Shown here: positions 1 to 7,330 of the stretch, in pieces
Layout of the letters: the number at the start of each line of letters is the position of its first letter
Position numbering within the stretch: position 1 is the stretch's first letter
Source of the DNA: Pleionea sp041589565
GTDB taxonomy: Bacteria; Pseudomonadota; Gammaproteobacteria; Enterobacterales; Kangiellaceae
Assembly: GCA_041589565.1 (NCBI GenBank)
Contig: JBFHVL010000062.1
Span: 1 to 16,465, forward strand
DNA: 16,465 nucleotides
Reading direction: 5' to 3'
Notes under the pieces: generated by a model
The model's database searches: none
What the model was told of the DNA's origin: nothing
The model's input: the letters and a program-made list of their open reading frames with translations, nothing else
Position numbers and translations under genes: made by a program

Positions 1-1022
1 GCTGACTGTTTGTAATTTAAGGAATGTTCGTCTTTGTGGCAGTTCAAGCAAGAATCGACCGCCGCTTCAGTTACATCCAATGAGTGTGGATTATGGCAAC
101 TTGAGCAGGTCATGGCTTGATCGCTTGTCTGAGTGGTCAATCTTGCATGAGTCGGTGTCATCGGAGTTAGCCCTAATCCTAGACGCATGCCATGTTTACT
201 TTGTTTAAATTGCTCAGCCTGCTGCTCATGGCAATCAATGCAGGAATCGGTAAGATTCCAATGAGGAGCTTTATTAACTTTCTCATTGTGACAGTCCTGA
301 CAATTAACTGCTGTAGTTGCATGAGAACTTTGACTCCACTGCTCAACAATCGCAGTCTCTGTTAAACGATCAGGTGCGTTATGGTCTTGCTCAGTTAAAG
401 GTTGTACATCACGATTTTTCTTCAACCAACGTAACAAATTATTGCGCGCTGGTAAGGTGGCATGTTTGAGTATCCAAGGTTCATCCAGATGGCGGAGCAT
501 AAAATCTTCGTACAACATGCTGTTGTCGTGATAATTATGACAGCCAGCATCAGCGCAAGAATCAAAAGCAAACTCTTTGTGGCTCGGACGATCATCTGCT
601 ATAGATTGATGACAATGAAAACAAAAGTCGGATGCGATAGTTACACCTGAATCACGAGTGATTTCAGGTTTGTGCTCGGTATGGCAGGTGACGCAATAGC
701 GTGCGTCGAGTTGGGCAAGTAGGGGCGCATTGCGAGGGTCCTGAAATTTGTTTTTAGGATGCGAGTCGTTCATGCGATCCAGCTCTTTGGCATGACAGCT
801 TTCACAGGCTTCCTGTATGTCGTCTTTATTGTTAAACGACTTGCTATGACAACTGCTGCAAACCAATTCAATTTGGTAGTGGCCATAGCTTGTTTGTCCG
901 GTCAGGAAAAATCGTTTATCGCCATAAAATAAATGATAACCGAGCAATATGGAAAGCAACGCGGTTACGAAAATTCCATAATGCCAAAATTTTATTTTTA
1001 TCAGTGACATGGCGACAGTCAT
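1..1022 (-). CDS. Membrane-anchored multiheme cytochrome c, partial (C-terminus beyond window)
   Basis: The minus strand is open from an ATG at 1022 to the window edge (340 codons, no stop). One hydrophobic helix (about residues 14-33) followed by a soluble region suggests a signal-anchored protein facing the periplasm. Nine c-type heme motifs are visible: CSSCH 55, CESCH 73, CVTCH 110, CFHCH 134, CADAGCH 156 (a CX4CH variant), CQDCH 241, CIDCH 261, CSSCH 306 and CLNCH 325. Many extra histidines (48, 88, 117, 148, 165, 187, 234, 254, 277, 313, 333) could be distal ligands. It follows the flavoprotein gene by only 3 bases, so the two are surely cotranscribed and probably exchange electrons. 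Another in-frame ATG at 1010 is possible; neither has a well-spaced ribosome site. Multiheme class is certain; subfamily and substrate (cytochrome c3/NapC-like conduit, or a reductase) are not known. Confidence 0.93.
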   Translation of the reverse strand, partial: MTVAMSLIKIKFWHYGIFVTALLSILLGYHLFYGDKRFFLTGQTSYGHYQIELVCSSCHSKSFNNKDDIQEACESCHAKELDRMNDSHPKNKFQDPRNAPLLAQLDARYCVTCHTEHKPEITRDSGVTIASDFCFHCHQSIADDRPSHKEFAFDSCADAGCHNYHDNSMLYEDFMLRHLDEPWILKHATLPARNNLLRWLKKNRDVQPLTEQDHNAPDRLTETAIVEQWSQSSHATTAVNCQDCHNEKVNKAPHWNLTDSCIDCHEQQAEQFKQSKHGMRLGLGLTPMTPTHARLTTQTSDQAMTCSSCHNPHSLDVTEAAVDSCLNCHKDEHSLNYKQS

Positions 1023-1025
1023 TCT

Positions 1026-3002
1026 CTAAAAGTAATAAACGGCAAAAATGTGATAAGCCAGTAAAGCGGGAAGCAACCATAGCAGGGTGTAATGGACACG
1101 TGACCACCATTTTCGATGTTCTCTAAGTTTTAAATCGGTCCAATGATGATTTTTTGACATAAATACTCCAACAAGTGAGCCTGTAGTGGTCGCAGCAAGG
1201 AATACCAGCATTAAAGCCAGGTTTAGGTTATTGCCCAGCCGAAATCCGGTATGAATAATTAGAATGAGTAACGCGATAACACCGACTACCGCATGAAACA
1301 GTCGCCAGTTATCAAGATTTCCCACTTTCAATTTCTTCCAGCGTTTACGTGCTGAAATTGCACCTCCCAAAACACATAGACCAAGCAAAGTGTAACCACT
1401 GACCTGTTTCCAAAAATTGTCGTACCAAAGCATTTCAACTTTCCACGTTGCTTGAACGCTTATAGAGGCAGCGATTGGTGTGCTAAAAAATAGGAGGGCA
1501 ATGAGCAATAGTGAAAATATGGAACAAGCGTAAATAAGTTTATGATGACGCATAACCAAATTGGGTAAGGGTACTTCGAGCATTTCGCCCAATAATGGTT
1601 TGCAACTCCCACAGGTTAATCCTGCTCCTGTTTTCTGACATAGGGTTTCAATGGTTCGGTTGCCTTCGTCCATGGCCTTGCTGAGTTGACCGCGAGTCAC
1701 GCTTTCACAAAGACAAACAATATAGTCTGCTGGTTGTTTAAGAATAGATGTAGACTCGGCTTCATCCCAGAGAAAGCCGTCTTTTTCAAAATTTAATAAT
1801 CGTTTGTTGGCGATCTTTTGCTTATTCTGAATGTAGGCTTTAACTTGATTTTCTTCACTCCAATCACCTATCACAACCATGCCAATGATTACATTCTGAT
1901 GAACCAATAATTTTCGAAACACGCCTTTAAGACGGTTGCTGAAACTGTAAGTGGTAGCCTCTTGGTGATCGATGGAGCCAAAAATACTGGTGCGGTGCTG
2001 TTGAATCTTAAGTTGTAAATTATTAATGCTGCCTCGATATTTATGATAGCTACCAAGAATATGCTTAACGCAGGTTTCAGCTTGCTCAAATCCAGGGGCT
2101 ACTATGCCGTAAGTGGCACCTTTATGTTCCGCACATTCACCTATGGCATATACATTGGCTTCGCTGGTTTCCATAAAGTCGTTTACCAGTATGCCTTTAT
2201 TCACTTTTATTGATGTATTGGCGACAAGTTGAGTGTTTGGACGAATACCGGCACATACCACCAGCGCATCGATATCAATTTTTTTACCAGACGTTAACTC
2301 GACAGCCGTAGCCTCTGAATCTCCGCATACACGAGCCACGGGATCTCGATGGACGATATCGATACCTGAAGACAAGATACGTTCGTGTAAGATCTTATCG
2401 GCGCGGTTATCGAGTTGACGTGACAGAAGTTTGTCGCGAACTTCAAGGCTGACCCGGTTGCTCGGGGTTTTCATCGCCAGGGCCGTTTCTAATCCTAAAG
2501 CACCGCTGCCGATAACATAGATGTGTTGTTTTGACTTACGGCATGAGATGAGTTTATTGGCGTCATCCAGAGTTCGAAAAGTATAAACATTAGGTTTATC
2601 CATACCTTCGATAGGCGGTACAAACGCTTTTGAACCCGTTGCAATAATGAGTTTGGAGTAATGCTGTTGATACCCTGTGTCGTCGACAACGATACGTCGC
2701 TTAAAGTCGATATTAACGACCCGCTTACCATAAAACTCAGTAAGACGCTCACTTTGCTTTAAGGAAATTGGGTTTGCCAGTTGCTGACGGTCAACTTTGC
2801 CAGACAAATAAAGAGAGAGTTGAACCCGATTATAGGGAGAGAATTTTTCATCACCAAAAATTACAACGTGATGATAGTCAGACTCATTTAAAATGAGTTG
2901 AGCCGCCTTAACGCCAACCGGACCATTACCTATAATAATTACCGGTGACTTAGCAAAGGATTGCTTTAGCGCAAGGGTCGCTTCAGTCTGTGCCGCAGTC
3001 AT
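1026..3002 (-). CDS. Fusion flavoprotein: NirB-like FAD/NAD(P) reductase + BFD [2Fe-2S] + heme-b-like membrane domain
   Basis: 658 residues in three parts. Residues about 20-400 form a pyridine-nucleotide-disulfide-type reductase: FAD motif GNGPVG at 25-30, second dinucleotide motif GSGALG at 165-170, ATGS at 121-124, and the FAD-ribityl segment YAIGEC at 285-290. Residues 428-475 form a BFD-like [2Fe-2S] domain with the C-x-C (430, 432) and C-x2-C (464, 467) cysteine spacing used in NirB. Residues 489-658 hold about five membrane helices. His570/His584 and His637/His651 are paired 14 residues apart on two helices, as in transmembrane di-heme reductases. I infer electron flow from cytoplasmic NAD(P)H through FAD, iron-sulfur cluster and b hemes to the periplasmic cytochrome encoded next. 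There is no siroheme domain, so it is not an assimilatory nitrite reductase. The start lacks a ribosome site and overlaps a possible leader ORF (ATGA). Confidence 0.88.
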   Translation of the reverse strand: MTAAQTEATLALKQSFAKSPVIIIGNGPVGVKAAQLILNESDYHHVVIFGDEKFSPYNRVQLSLYLSGKVDRQQLANPISLKQSERLTEFYGKRVVNIDFKRRIVVDDTGYQQHYSKLIIATGSKAFVPPIEGMDKPNVYTFRTLDDANKLISCRKSKQHIYVIGSGALGLETALAMKTPSNRVSLEVRDKLLSRQLDNRADKILHERILSSGIDIVHRDPVARVCGDSEATAVELTSGKKIDIDALVVCAGIRPNTQLVANTSIKVNKGILVNDFMETSEANVYAIGECAEHKGATYGIVAPGFEQAETCVKHILGSYHKYRGSINNLQLKIQQHRTSIFGSIDHQEATTYSFSNRLKGVFRKLLVHQNVIIGMVVIGDWSEENQVKAYIQNKQKIANKRLLNFEKDGFLWDEAESTSILKQPADYIVCLCESVTRGQLSKAMDEGNRTIETLCQKTGAGLTCGSCKPLLGEMLEVPLPNLVMRHHKLIYACSIFSLLLIALLFFSTPIAASISVQATWKVEMLWYDNFWKQVSGYTLLGLCVLGGAISARKRWKKLKVGNLDNWRLFHAVVGVIALLILIIHTGFRLGNNLNLALMLVFLAATTTGSLVGVFMSKNHHWTDLKLREHRKWWSRVHYTLLWLLPALLAYHIFAVYYF

Positions 3003-3055
3003 AAGACATCGACAAACTGGCCTATCACGTCCCTAAAGATGGCAACAATATTCAA
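2999..3055 (-). CDS. Possible 18-residue leader ORF coupled to the fusion flavoprotein
   Basis: Upstream of the flavoprotein a GGGAG ribosome site (3063-3067) lies 7 bases before a TTG at 3053-3055. This opens an 18-codon frame, predicted M-N-I-V-A-I-F-R-D-V-I-G-Q-F-V-D-V-L, whose TGA overlaps the flavoprotein ATG as ATGA. The flavoprotein itself has no recognisable ribosome site, so reinitiation from this small frame would explain how it is translated. The start codon is non-standard and the frame short, so this is an inference from arrangement and not from homology. Confidence 0.4.
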   Translation of the reverse strand: MNIVAIFRDVIGQFVDVL

Positions 3056-3102
3056 TTTTTATCTCCCAAAGTGACAAGTTTTATTTATTTTTTGTATTAG
3101 AG

Positions 3103-3122
3103 GAAAGACCATATGATCTTTC
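3103..3122. promoter_or_regulatory. 20-bp near-perfect inverted repeat, candidate operator
   Basis: The half-sites GAAAGACCAT and ATGATCTTTC form a palindrome centred on CATATG with a single mismatched pair. It lies about 100 bases upstream of the flavoprotein start, between that gene and the hemerythrin-like gene. No T-run follows on either strand, so it is not a standard terminator. A smaller hairpin (GTTGT/ACAAC, 3125-3138) sits beside it. It does not match the FNR, CRP or NsrR consensus as I know them. It is probably a dimeric regulator site for the redox operon. Confidence 0.5.
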
Positions 3123-3157
3123 ACGTTGTCACTACAACAGCCTACTCGGGTTAAGTG

Positions 3158-3688
3158 TTACTCTGGTTGGTATAACAGATAGAGCTCATTCTCCTCCATA
3201 CTGACACGACGAGTAAGAACTTCACCTACTTTAATGTAGTCTCGCTCAAACTCTTGCTCCATTTCCGTTGTAAACGCTTGATGCGCATATTTCTTACAAA
3301 ATTGAATTACCGCATTGGCAATTTCATTCATGTCGGTTCGGAAATCTTTAACCACCTGAAGAGTGTGAAGGTCGTCTGCCAAGGATTGCTCAAGATAAAC
3401 ATAAAATTTTACGTTTTCTTTTAACAGATGGGATTGAAAGCCGGCTTTAAACTCAGCTATTAAAGAAGACAGCTTTTTATAATCTCGTTTTTCGAAGCCT
3501 TCCTTCCACATACTGCCGTAAATGGTCACTAGCTTGGAATGATCTTTTTTCAGCGTATCGATTAAAGAAGGATCGAATTTTATGGTTCGATTATTATTGC
3601 GAGATTTCGCTTCGTTCGCGGCCCGCGCGTTATTACGAGACTCTTCCTTAGGTCGTCCACGGAGAAAATCGGTGATAAAAGCAAACAT
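3158..3688 (-). CDS. Hemerythrin-domain (HHE-like) protein with non-canonical ligands
   Basis: 176 residues, cytoplasmic (no signal or membrane helix). After a basic, low-complexity N-terminus (residues 11-33) a four-helix hemerythrin-like fold runs from about 38 to the end. It contains Asp49-His50, then His87-x3-Glu91 in the segment SHLLKENVKFYVYLEQSL, and a C-terminal RRVSMEENELYLLYQP helix with Glu166/Glu167 and Tyr170. The usual helix-3 HxxxH and helix-4 HxxxxD ligands of oxygen-carrying hemerythrins are absent, so the metal site, if any, differs. The pattern matches a proteobacterial 'hemerythrin domain-containing' group about 160-180 long. I chose the ATG at 3688 because GAGG precedes it by 8 bases; a longer in-frame ATG at 3853 would add 55 residues unlike the family. 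It lies 155 bases upstream of the flavoprotein on the same strand, so a shared oxygen, nitric oxide or iron-sensing role is possible but unproven. Confidence 0.8.
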   Translation of the reverse strand: MFAFITDFLRGRPKEESRNNARAANEAKSRNNNRTIKFDPSLIDTLKKDHSKLVTIYGSMWKEGFEKRDYKKLSSLIAEFKAGFQSHLLKENVKFYVYLEQSLADDLHTLQVVKDFRTDMNEIANAVIQFCKKYAHQAFTTEMEQEFERDYIKVGEVLTRRVSMEENELYLLYQPE

Positions 3689-4022
3689 AACACTAACCTC
3701 AAACAGTACAGCCACAGAGTCCGGGCGGGGTTGATAACAAAAAGTACAGATACCTATAAAGCGTAATTGATAAAACCAAAAATGGAGTAGAAGAATGGTC
3801 ATAATTTTGTCAAAAACGTGACCCGATTCATTATCCGGTGAAGAATATTTCATGGGGGCGATAATGGTTATAACTAACGGATAAATATATCTGAAAGAAA
3901 TATCGGGGGAAGGGGTTATGCTTAGAAGTACTTAGCAAGTTGAGAGAAGCAAAGGGCTGTACATTCGATAACCAGAGGGTTTTGTTTGTTGTTTAGGGCT
4001 TTTCTTCTGCGATCAAATTAGG

Positions 4023-4028
4023 GATAAT
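4023..4028 (+). promoter_or_regulatory. Likely -10 element of the SRP RNA promoter
   Basis: GATAAT is followed by a GC-rich stretch (GCGCGC), the kind of discriminator common at stable-RNA promoters, about 20 bases before the predicted mature RNA 5' end. The -35 region (TTTTCT at 4000-4005) is weak. A short 5' leader would need trimming, as happens for 4.5S RNA in E. coli. Confidence 0.45.
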
Positions 4029-4046
4029 GCGCGCTCATTTCGTTAT

Positions 4047-4156
<110 letters not shown>

Positions 4157-4157
<1 letters not shown>

Positions 4158-4174
4158 GAAACGTTCCAGTTTCG
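4157..4174 (+). terminator. Hairpin after SRP RNA, probable terminator
   Basis: CGAAAC and GTTTCG form a 6-bp stem with a 6-base loop immediately after the mature RNA. The T-tract behind it is poor (TTC then AAATCG), so it may act as a weak terminator or a 3' processing signal. Confidence 0.4.
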
Positions 4175-4235
4175 TTCAAATCGTCCAAAAAATCGCCAAA
4201 AATCAATTTGTTTAGAGATCCTGACCTAGCTTGAT

Positions 4236-4241
4236 TATAAT
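4236..4241 (+). promoter_or_regulatory. Perfect -10 hexamer upstream of dnaX
   Basis: TATAAT is about 37 bases ahead of the dnaX start, giving a 5' leader of about 30 bases. No good -35 box is found at 16-18 bases. It would let dnaX be transcribed independently of ffs. Confidence 0.5.
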
Positions 4242-4277
4242 GGCTCGACTTTTATCATCTTCAGGTAACTGATATCG

Positions 4278-6215
4278 ATGTCCTATACGGTTCTGGCCCG
4301 CAAATGGCGCCCACAAAACTTCAATCAGTTGATTGGACAGGAACATGTTCAACGCGCGATTGTAAACGCCATTGAGCAAGATCGACTTCACCATGCCTAC
4401 CTGTTCACCGGAACCCGTGGCGTGGGTAAAACCACTATTGCTCGAATTTTCTCCAAGTGTTTGAATTGCGAAACAGGAGTGACGGCTAACCCTTGTGGTG
4501 AGTGCGCGGTGTGTCAGGAGATTGAGCAAGGGCATTTTGTTGACTTGTTAGAAATTGATGCTGCCTCTCGAACCAAAGTAGAAGATACACGAGAGATTCT
4601 TGACAATGTTCAATATCGCCCTAGTCGTGGTCGGTATAAAGTGTATCTGATCGATGAAGTACATATGCTGTCAAACAGTAGTTTTAATGCGCTGTTAAAA
4701 ACGCTCGAAGAACCACCTCCACACGTTATTTTTCTGTTAGCGACGACGGATCCGCAAAAGTTACCCGTGACTGTTCTGTCTCGTTGCTTGCAGTTTCATT
4801 TAAAGCGTATGGCGCCAGAGCAAATAGTCGAACATTTAGCTCATATTCTGTCGCAAGAGTCGATCAATTATGATGACAACAGCTTGGAGCTCATTGCGCG
4901 TGCAGCGGATGGTAGTATGCGTGATTCATTGAGTTTGCTCGACCAGGCCATAGCTTTTGGCGCAGGCCAGCTTCAGTATAAGGATGTTGCGGATATGCTC
5001 GGGGCGGTCGATCAGCAGTTTGTTGCTGAGTATGTGACTGCGCTTAGCGAGCATAATCCGGAAGCCATTTTAGAGATTACCTCGCGAATGGCCGAGTTTG
5101 CTCCCGATTATCAGGCTGTTCTCGCCGAAATCATTTCCTGTTTGCATCAATTGGCGGTTGCCCAGTTAGTCGGTGAAGAGTCTTTAGCCGACACGCGATT
5201 ACAATCTTTGCTGCAAAATTTATCCCCAGAAGATATCCAGCTGTTTTACCAACTGGCGATTCATGCTCGAAAAGATCTACCTCTGTCACCGGATGCGCGT
5301 CAGGGATTTGAAATGGCGCTGTTGCGTATGTTGGCTTTTCGTCCTGCAGCTGTATCGGGTACATCGTCAGGCAGTAAGAACTCTGTACGAAGCAATGTTA
5401 CGACCCCGACCAACGGTATGCCGGACAATACCGCAAAGCAAGCTAAGGTAGAAGCACAAAAAAAAAACACTCAGGTAGCGCCTAAACCTGTTGAGCCATC
5501 GCCAAGCGAAGCGTCGGCCAATATGGAATTGTCAAAACAAGTATTATCGGAAACGGTAGGGGACAAAAGCACGCCTGTCGAAACAATTAAAACGAAAAAC
5601 GACAACATCATGGAAGCCACTCCTGCTAAAACACCCGAAGAAAAGCCGTTGGGCAATAAGGTCGAAGCTCCACGCGCAAAAGCTAGCGAGTCAGTCGAGA
5701 ATAATCTCAATGCAGACATCATGAATGCATCTTCGGCAAAACTTGAGCAGCAGAGTGAGCCTGCAGTTGAAAAAACGCTGACTGCGCCTGTCGTTATTGA
5801 TGATTTAACTCAACTTACTGATGCCAATGTATGGCATGACTTTATACAACAACTCGAGTTAACGGGCTCAATTTTTCAGGTGCTCAATAATAGTCGAGTG
5901 CTGAACATTAATGAGGATAAATTGACGTTAGCTTTGCTGCCGTCGGTTGAACACTTTTGCACCGAAGCAGCGCTCGAAAAAATCCATGAAGCACTGGGGT
6001 TTCATTTAAAGCAATCGGTGAAGGTTTTAACCGAGCTCGGGCAGGAAGATATGCTGACTCCACGGATGATAAGTGAACAACGTTATCAGCAGCGACTAGA
6101 ACACATACTGGATGAGTTTAAAAAAAATCCCAAGGTAAATGATTTATTGACCACTTTTTCCGGACAGATTACCTGTGAAGATATAGTGGTTGCCGAAAAA
6201 ACAAGTATTCACTGA
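4278..6215 (+). CDS. dnaX: DNA polymerase III subunit tau (and gamma)
   Basis: 645 residues, clamp-loader ATPase of the replicative polymerase; tau also bridges core polymerases and DnaB helicase. AAA+ features are complete: Walker A GTRGVGKT at 45-52, zinc cysteines C64, C73, C76, C79 after C61, Walker B LIDEVH at 124-129, and SRC at 168-170 with the arginine finger. Domain III is followed by a long Lys/Glu/Ala/Thr-rich linker (about 355-495) and a C-terminal tau domain resembling domain V. The E. coli protein is 643 long, so it is full length. Inside the linker, codons 394-397 contain an A10 run where slippage would give a gamma-like product of about 402 residues. AGGT lies about 10 bases before the ATG. 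It precedes ybaB and recR as in other gammaproteobacteria. Confidence 0.98.
   Translation: MSYTVLARKWRPQNFNQLIGQEHVQRAIVNAIEQDRLHHAYLFTGTRGVGKTTIARIFSKCLNCETGVTANPCGECAVCQEIEQGHFVDLLEIDAASRTKVEDTREILDNVQYRPSRGRYKVYLIDEVHMLSNSSFNALLKTLEEPPPHVIFLLATTDPQKLPVTVLSRCLQFHLKRMAPEQIVEHLAHILSQESINYDDNSLELIARAADGSMRDSLSLLDQAIAFGAGQLQYKDVADMLGAVDQQFVAEYVTALSEHNPEAILEITSRMAEFAPDYQAVLAEIISCLHQLAVAQLVGEESLADTRLQSLLQNLSPEDIQLFYQLAIHARKDLPLSPDARQGFEMALLRMLAFRPAAVSGTSSGSKNSVRSNVTTPTNGMPDNTAKQAKVEAQKKNTQVAPKPVEPSPSEASANMELSKQVLSETVGDKSTPVETIKTKNDNIMEATPAKTPEEKPLGNKVEAPRAKASESVENNLNADIMNASSAKLEQQSEPAVEKTLTAPVVIDDLTQLTDANVWHDFIQQLELTGSIFQVLNNSRVLNINEDKLTLALLPSVEHFCTEAALEKIHEALGFHLKQSVKVLTELGQEDMLTPRMISEQRYQQRLEHILDEFKKNPKVNDLLTTFSGQITCEDIVVAEKTSIH
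5445..5495 (+). promoter_or_regulatory. dnaX slippage/frameshift site for the gamma subunit
   Basis: An A10 run (5458-5467) reads Gln-Lys-Lys-Asn in the tau frame. A -1 shift gives K-H-S-G-S-A then TAA at 5483-5485; a +1 shift reaches TAG at 5476-5478. An SD-like AAGG (5445-5448) lies 9 bases upstream, as in the E. coli dnaX signal. A bulged stem (CTCAGGT 5470-5476 with ACC...TGAG 5486-5495) follows. The slip could be ribosomal, or transcriptional as in Thermus dnaX. Confidence 0.7.
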
Positions 6216-6263
6216 TGGGTTCGGTGAATCATAAATTAAACTGATTGAATAAGAGGTTAGTGC

Positions 6264-6584
6264 ATGAAAGGTTTAGGCAACATGATGAAGCAGGCTCAGC
6301 AGATGCAGGAAAAAATGCAGGCCATGCAAGAGGAAGTTGCAAACATGGAAATTATCGGAGAGTCGGGTGCTGGCATGGTTAAAGTTACCATGACCGGTCG
6401 CCATGATGTTAAGCGTGTTGAAATTGATGATTCTTTAATGTCAGATGATAAAGAAATTTTGGAAGATTTAATTGCTGCAGCAGTTAACGATGCAGTTCGC
6501 AAAGTAGAGTCTGAAACTCAGTCGAAAATGTCATCTATTACGGCTGGTTTACCCTTACCTCCCGGTTTCAAAATGCCGTTCTAA
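6264..6584 (+). CDS. ybaB: YbaB/EbfC family nucleoid-associated protein
   Basis: 106 residues, a small dimeric DNA-binding protein of the nucleoid. The sequence starts MKGLGNMMKQAQQMQEKMQ, the family's Met/Gln-rich N-terminal helix, and then shows the core motifs GESGAGMVKVTMTGRHDVKRVEID and DLIAAAVNDAVRKVE. The Pro-rich tail LPLPPGFKMPF is characteristic. GAGG lies 8 bases before the ATG. It lies 48 bases after dnaX, and its TAA overlaps the recR ATG by one base (TAATG), so it is translated with recR. This dnaX-ybaB-recR order is widely conserved, but the protein's exact part in repair or chromosome organisation is unsettled. Confidence 0.97.
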   Translation: MKGLGNMMKQAQQMQEKMQAMQEEVANMEIIGESGAGMVKVTMTGRHDVKRVEIDDSLMSDDKEILEDLIAAAVNDAVRKVESETQSKMSSITAGLPLPPGFKMPF

Positions 6585-7183
6585 TGAAGCAAACTCCGGT
6601 ATTAGAAAATTTAATCGAAGCGTTGCGTTGCTTGCCTGGAGTAGGGCGAAAAAGTGCGCAGCGTATGGCTTATCAGTTGTTAGAGCGTGATCGAGCCGGT
6701 GGCCTGCATTTGGCAGAACGTCTTGAGCAGGCAATGACACAAATTAAACACTGCTCGCAGTGTAAAAACTTCACCGAGAACGAGCTCTGTGCTATTTGTG
6801 ATAACCCCAAACGTGATCATTCTCAGGTCTGTATCGTGGAGTCTCCTGCCGATGTAATTGCCATCGAAAGTGCTGCGGTTTATAGCGGAAGCTACTTTGT
6901 TTTAATGGGACATTTATCGCCGCTTGATGGAATAGGCCCGGAAGAGCTCGGCCTGGAGTTGCTTGAACAGCGGCTGGCCAGTGGTGGTATAAAAGAGGTC
7001 ATTATGGCCACCGGTTCGACCTTGGAGGGTGAAGCTACGGCTCATTATATTCGAGACCTGGTTAGTCAATTTCAAGTCCCTGTTACTCGCATCGCACAGG
7101 GTGTTCCTATTGGGGGAGAGCTGGAATATCTCGACGCTAATACATTGGCTCGCTCAATCACTGAGCGGCGACAATTATCCTAA
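6584..7183 (+). CDS. recR: Recombination mediator protein RecR
   Basis: 199 residues, usual family length. With RecO (and RecF) RecR helps RecA replace SSB on gapped DNA. Seen in order: a helix-hairpin-helix (LPGVGRKSAQRMAYQLL, residues about 17-33), a C4 zinc finger with CSQC and CAIC, a Toprim domain beginning VCIVESPADVIAIE and containing the conserved SPLDGIGPEEL segment, and a C-terminal Walker-like tail with the GVPIGGELEYLD motif. It is coupled to ybaB by a one-base overlap. Its stop codon lies inside an AT-rich hairpin that may end the transcript. Confidence 0.98.
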   Translation: MKQTPVLENLIEALRCLPGVGRKSAQRMAYQLLERDRAGGLHLAERLEQAMTQIKHCSQCKNFTENELCAICDNPKRDHSQVCIVESPADVIAIESAAVYSGSYFVLMGHLSPLDGIGPEELGLELLEQRLASGGIKEVIMATGSTLEGEATAHYIRDLVSQFQVPVTRIAQGVPIGGELEYLDANTLARSITERRQLS

Positions 7184-7197
7184 AATGTAATTTTAGG
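7179..7197 (+). terminator. AT-rich hairpin overlapping the recR stop
   Basis: CCTAAAA and TTTTAGG make a 7-bp stem with a 5-base loop that includes the recR TAA. The following CCTTTAATAAA holds only a short T-run, so termination is probably weak. It would still separate the dnaX operon from the HicB-like gene. Confidence 0.4.
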
Positions 7198-7330
7198 CCT
7201 TTAATAAATCGAATTATTCTATTAACAAGCGAATTCCATAAGAAAAAAATTTAATAAAGTCCACAACGGCTCCATTGGATGTGATTCTGGCTGCTATAGT
7301 TAAAAGGAAGTAGCCAAAAGGAGCCGGAAT

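Noticed and set aside
890..1126. Plus-strand frame of 78 codons near 1 kb
   Set aside because: It is a shadow of the two minus-strand redox genes, whose motifs are unmistakable.
3689..3853. 55-residue N-terminal extension of the hemerythrin-like protein
   Set aside because: The internal ATG at 3688 has a good ribosome site, and the extension is unlike the family.
7184..7330. Search for a HicA toxin ahead of the HicB-like gene
   Set aside because: No frame of about 60 codons with the HicA fold or catalytic His was found on either strand.
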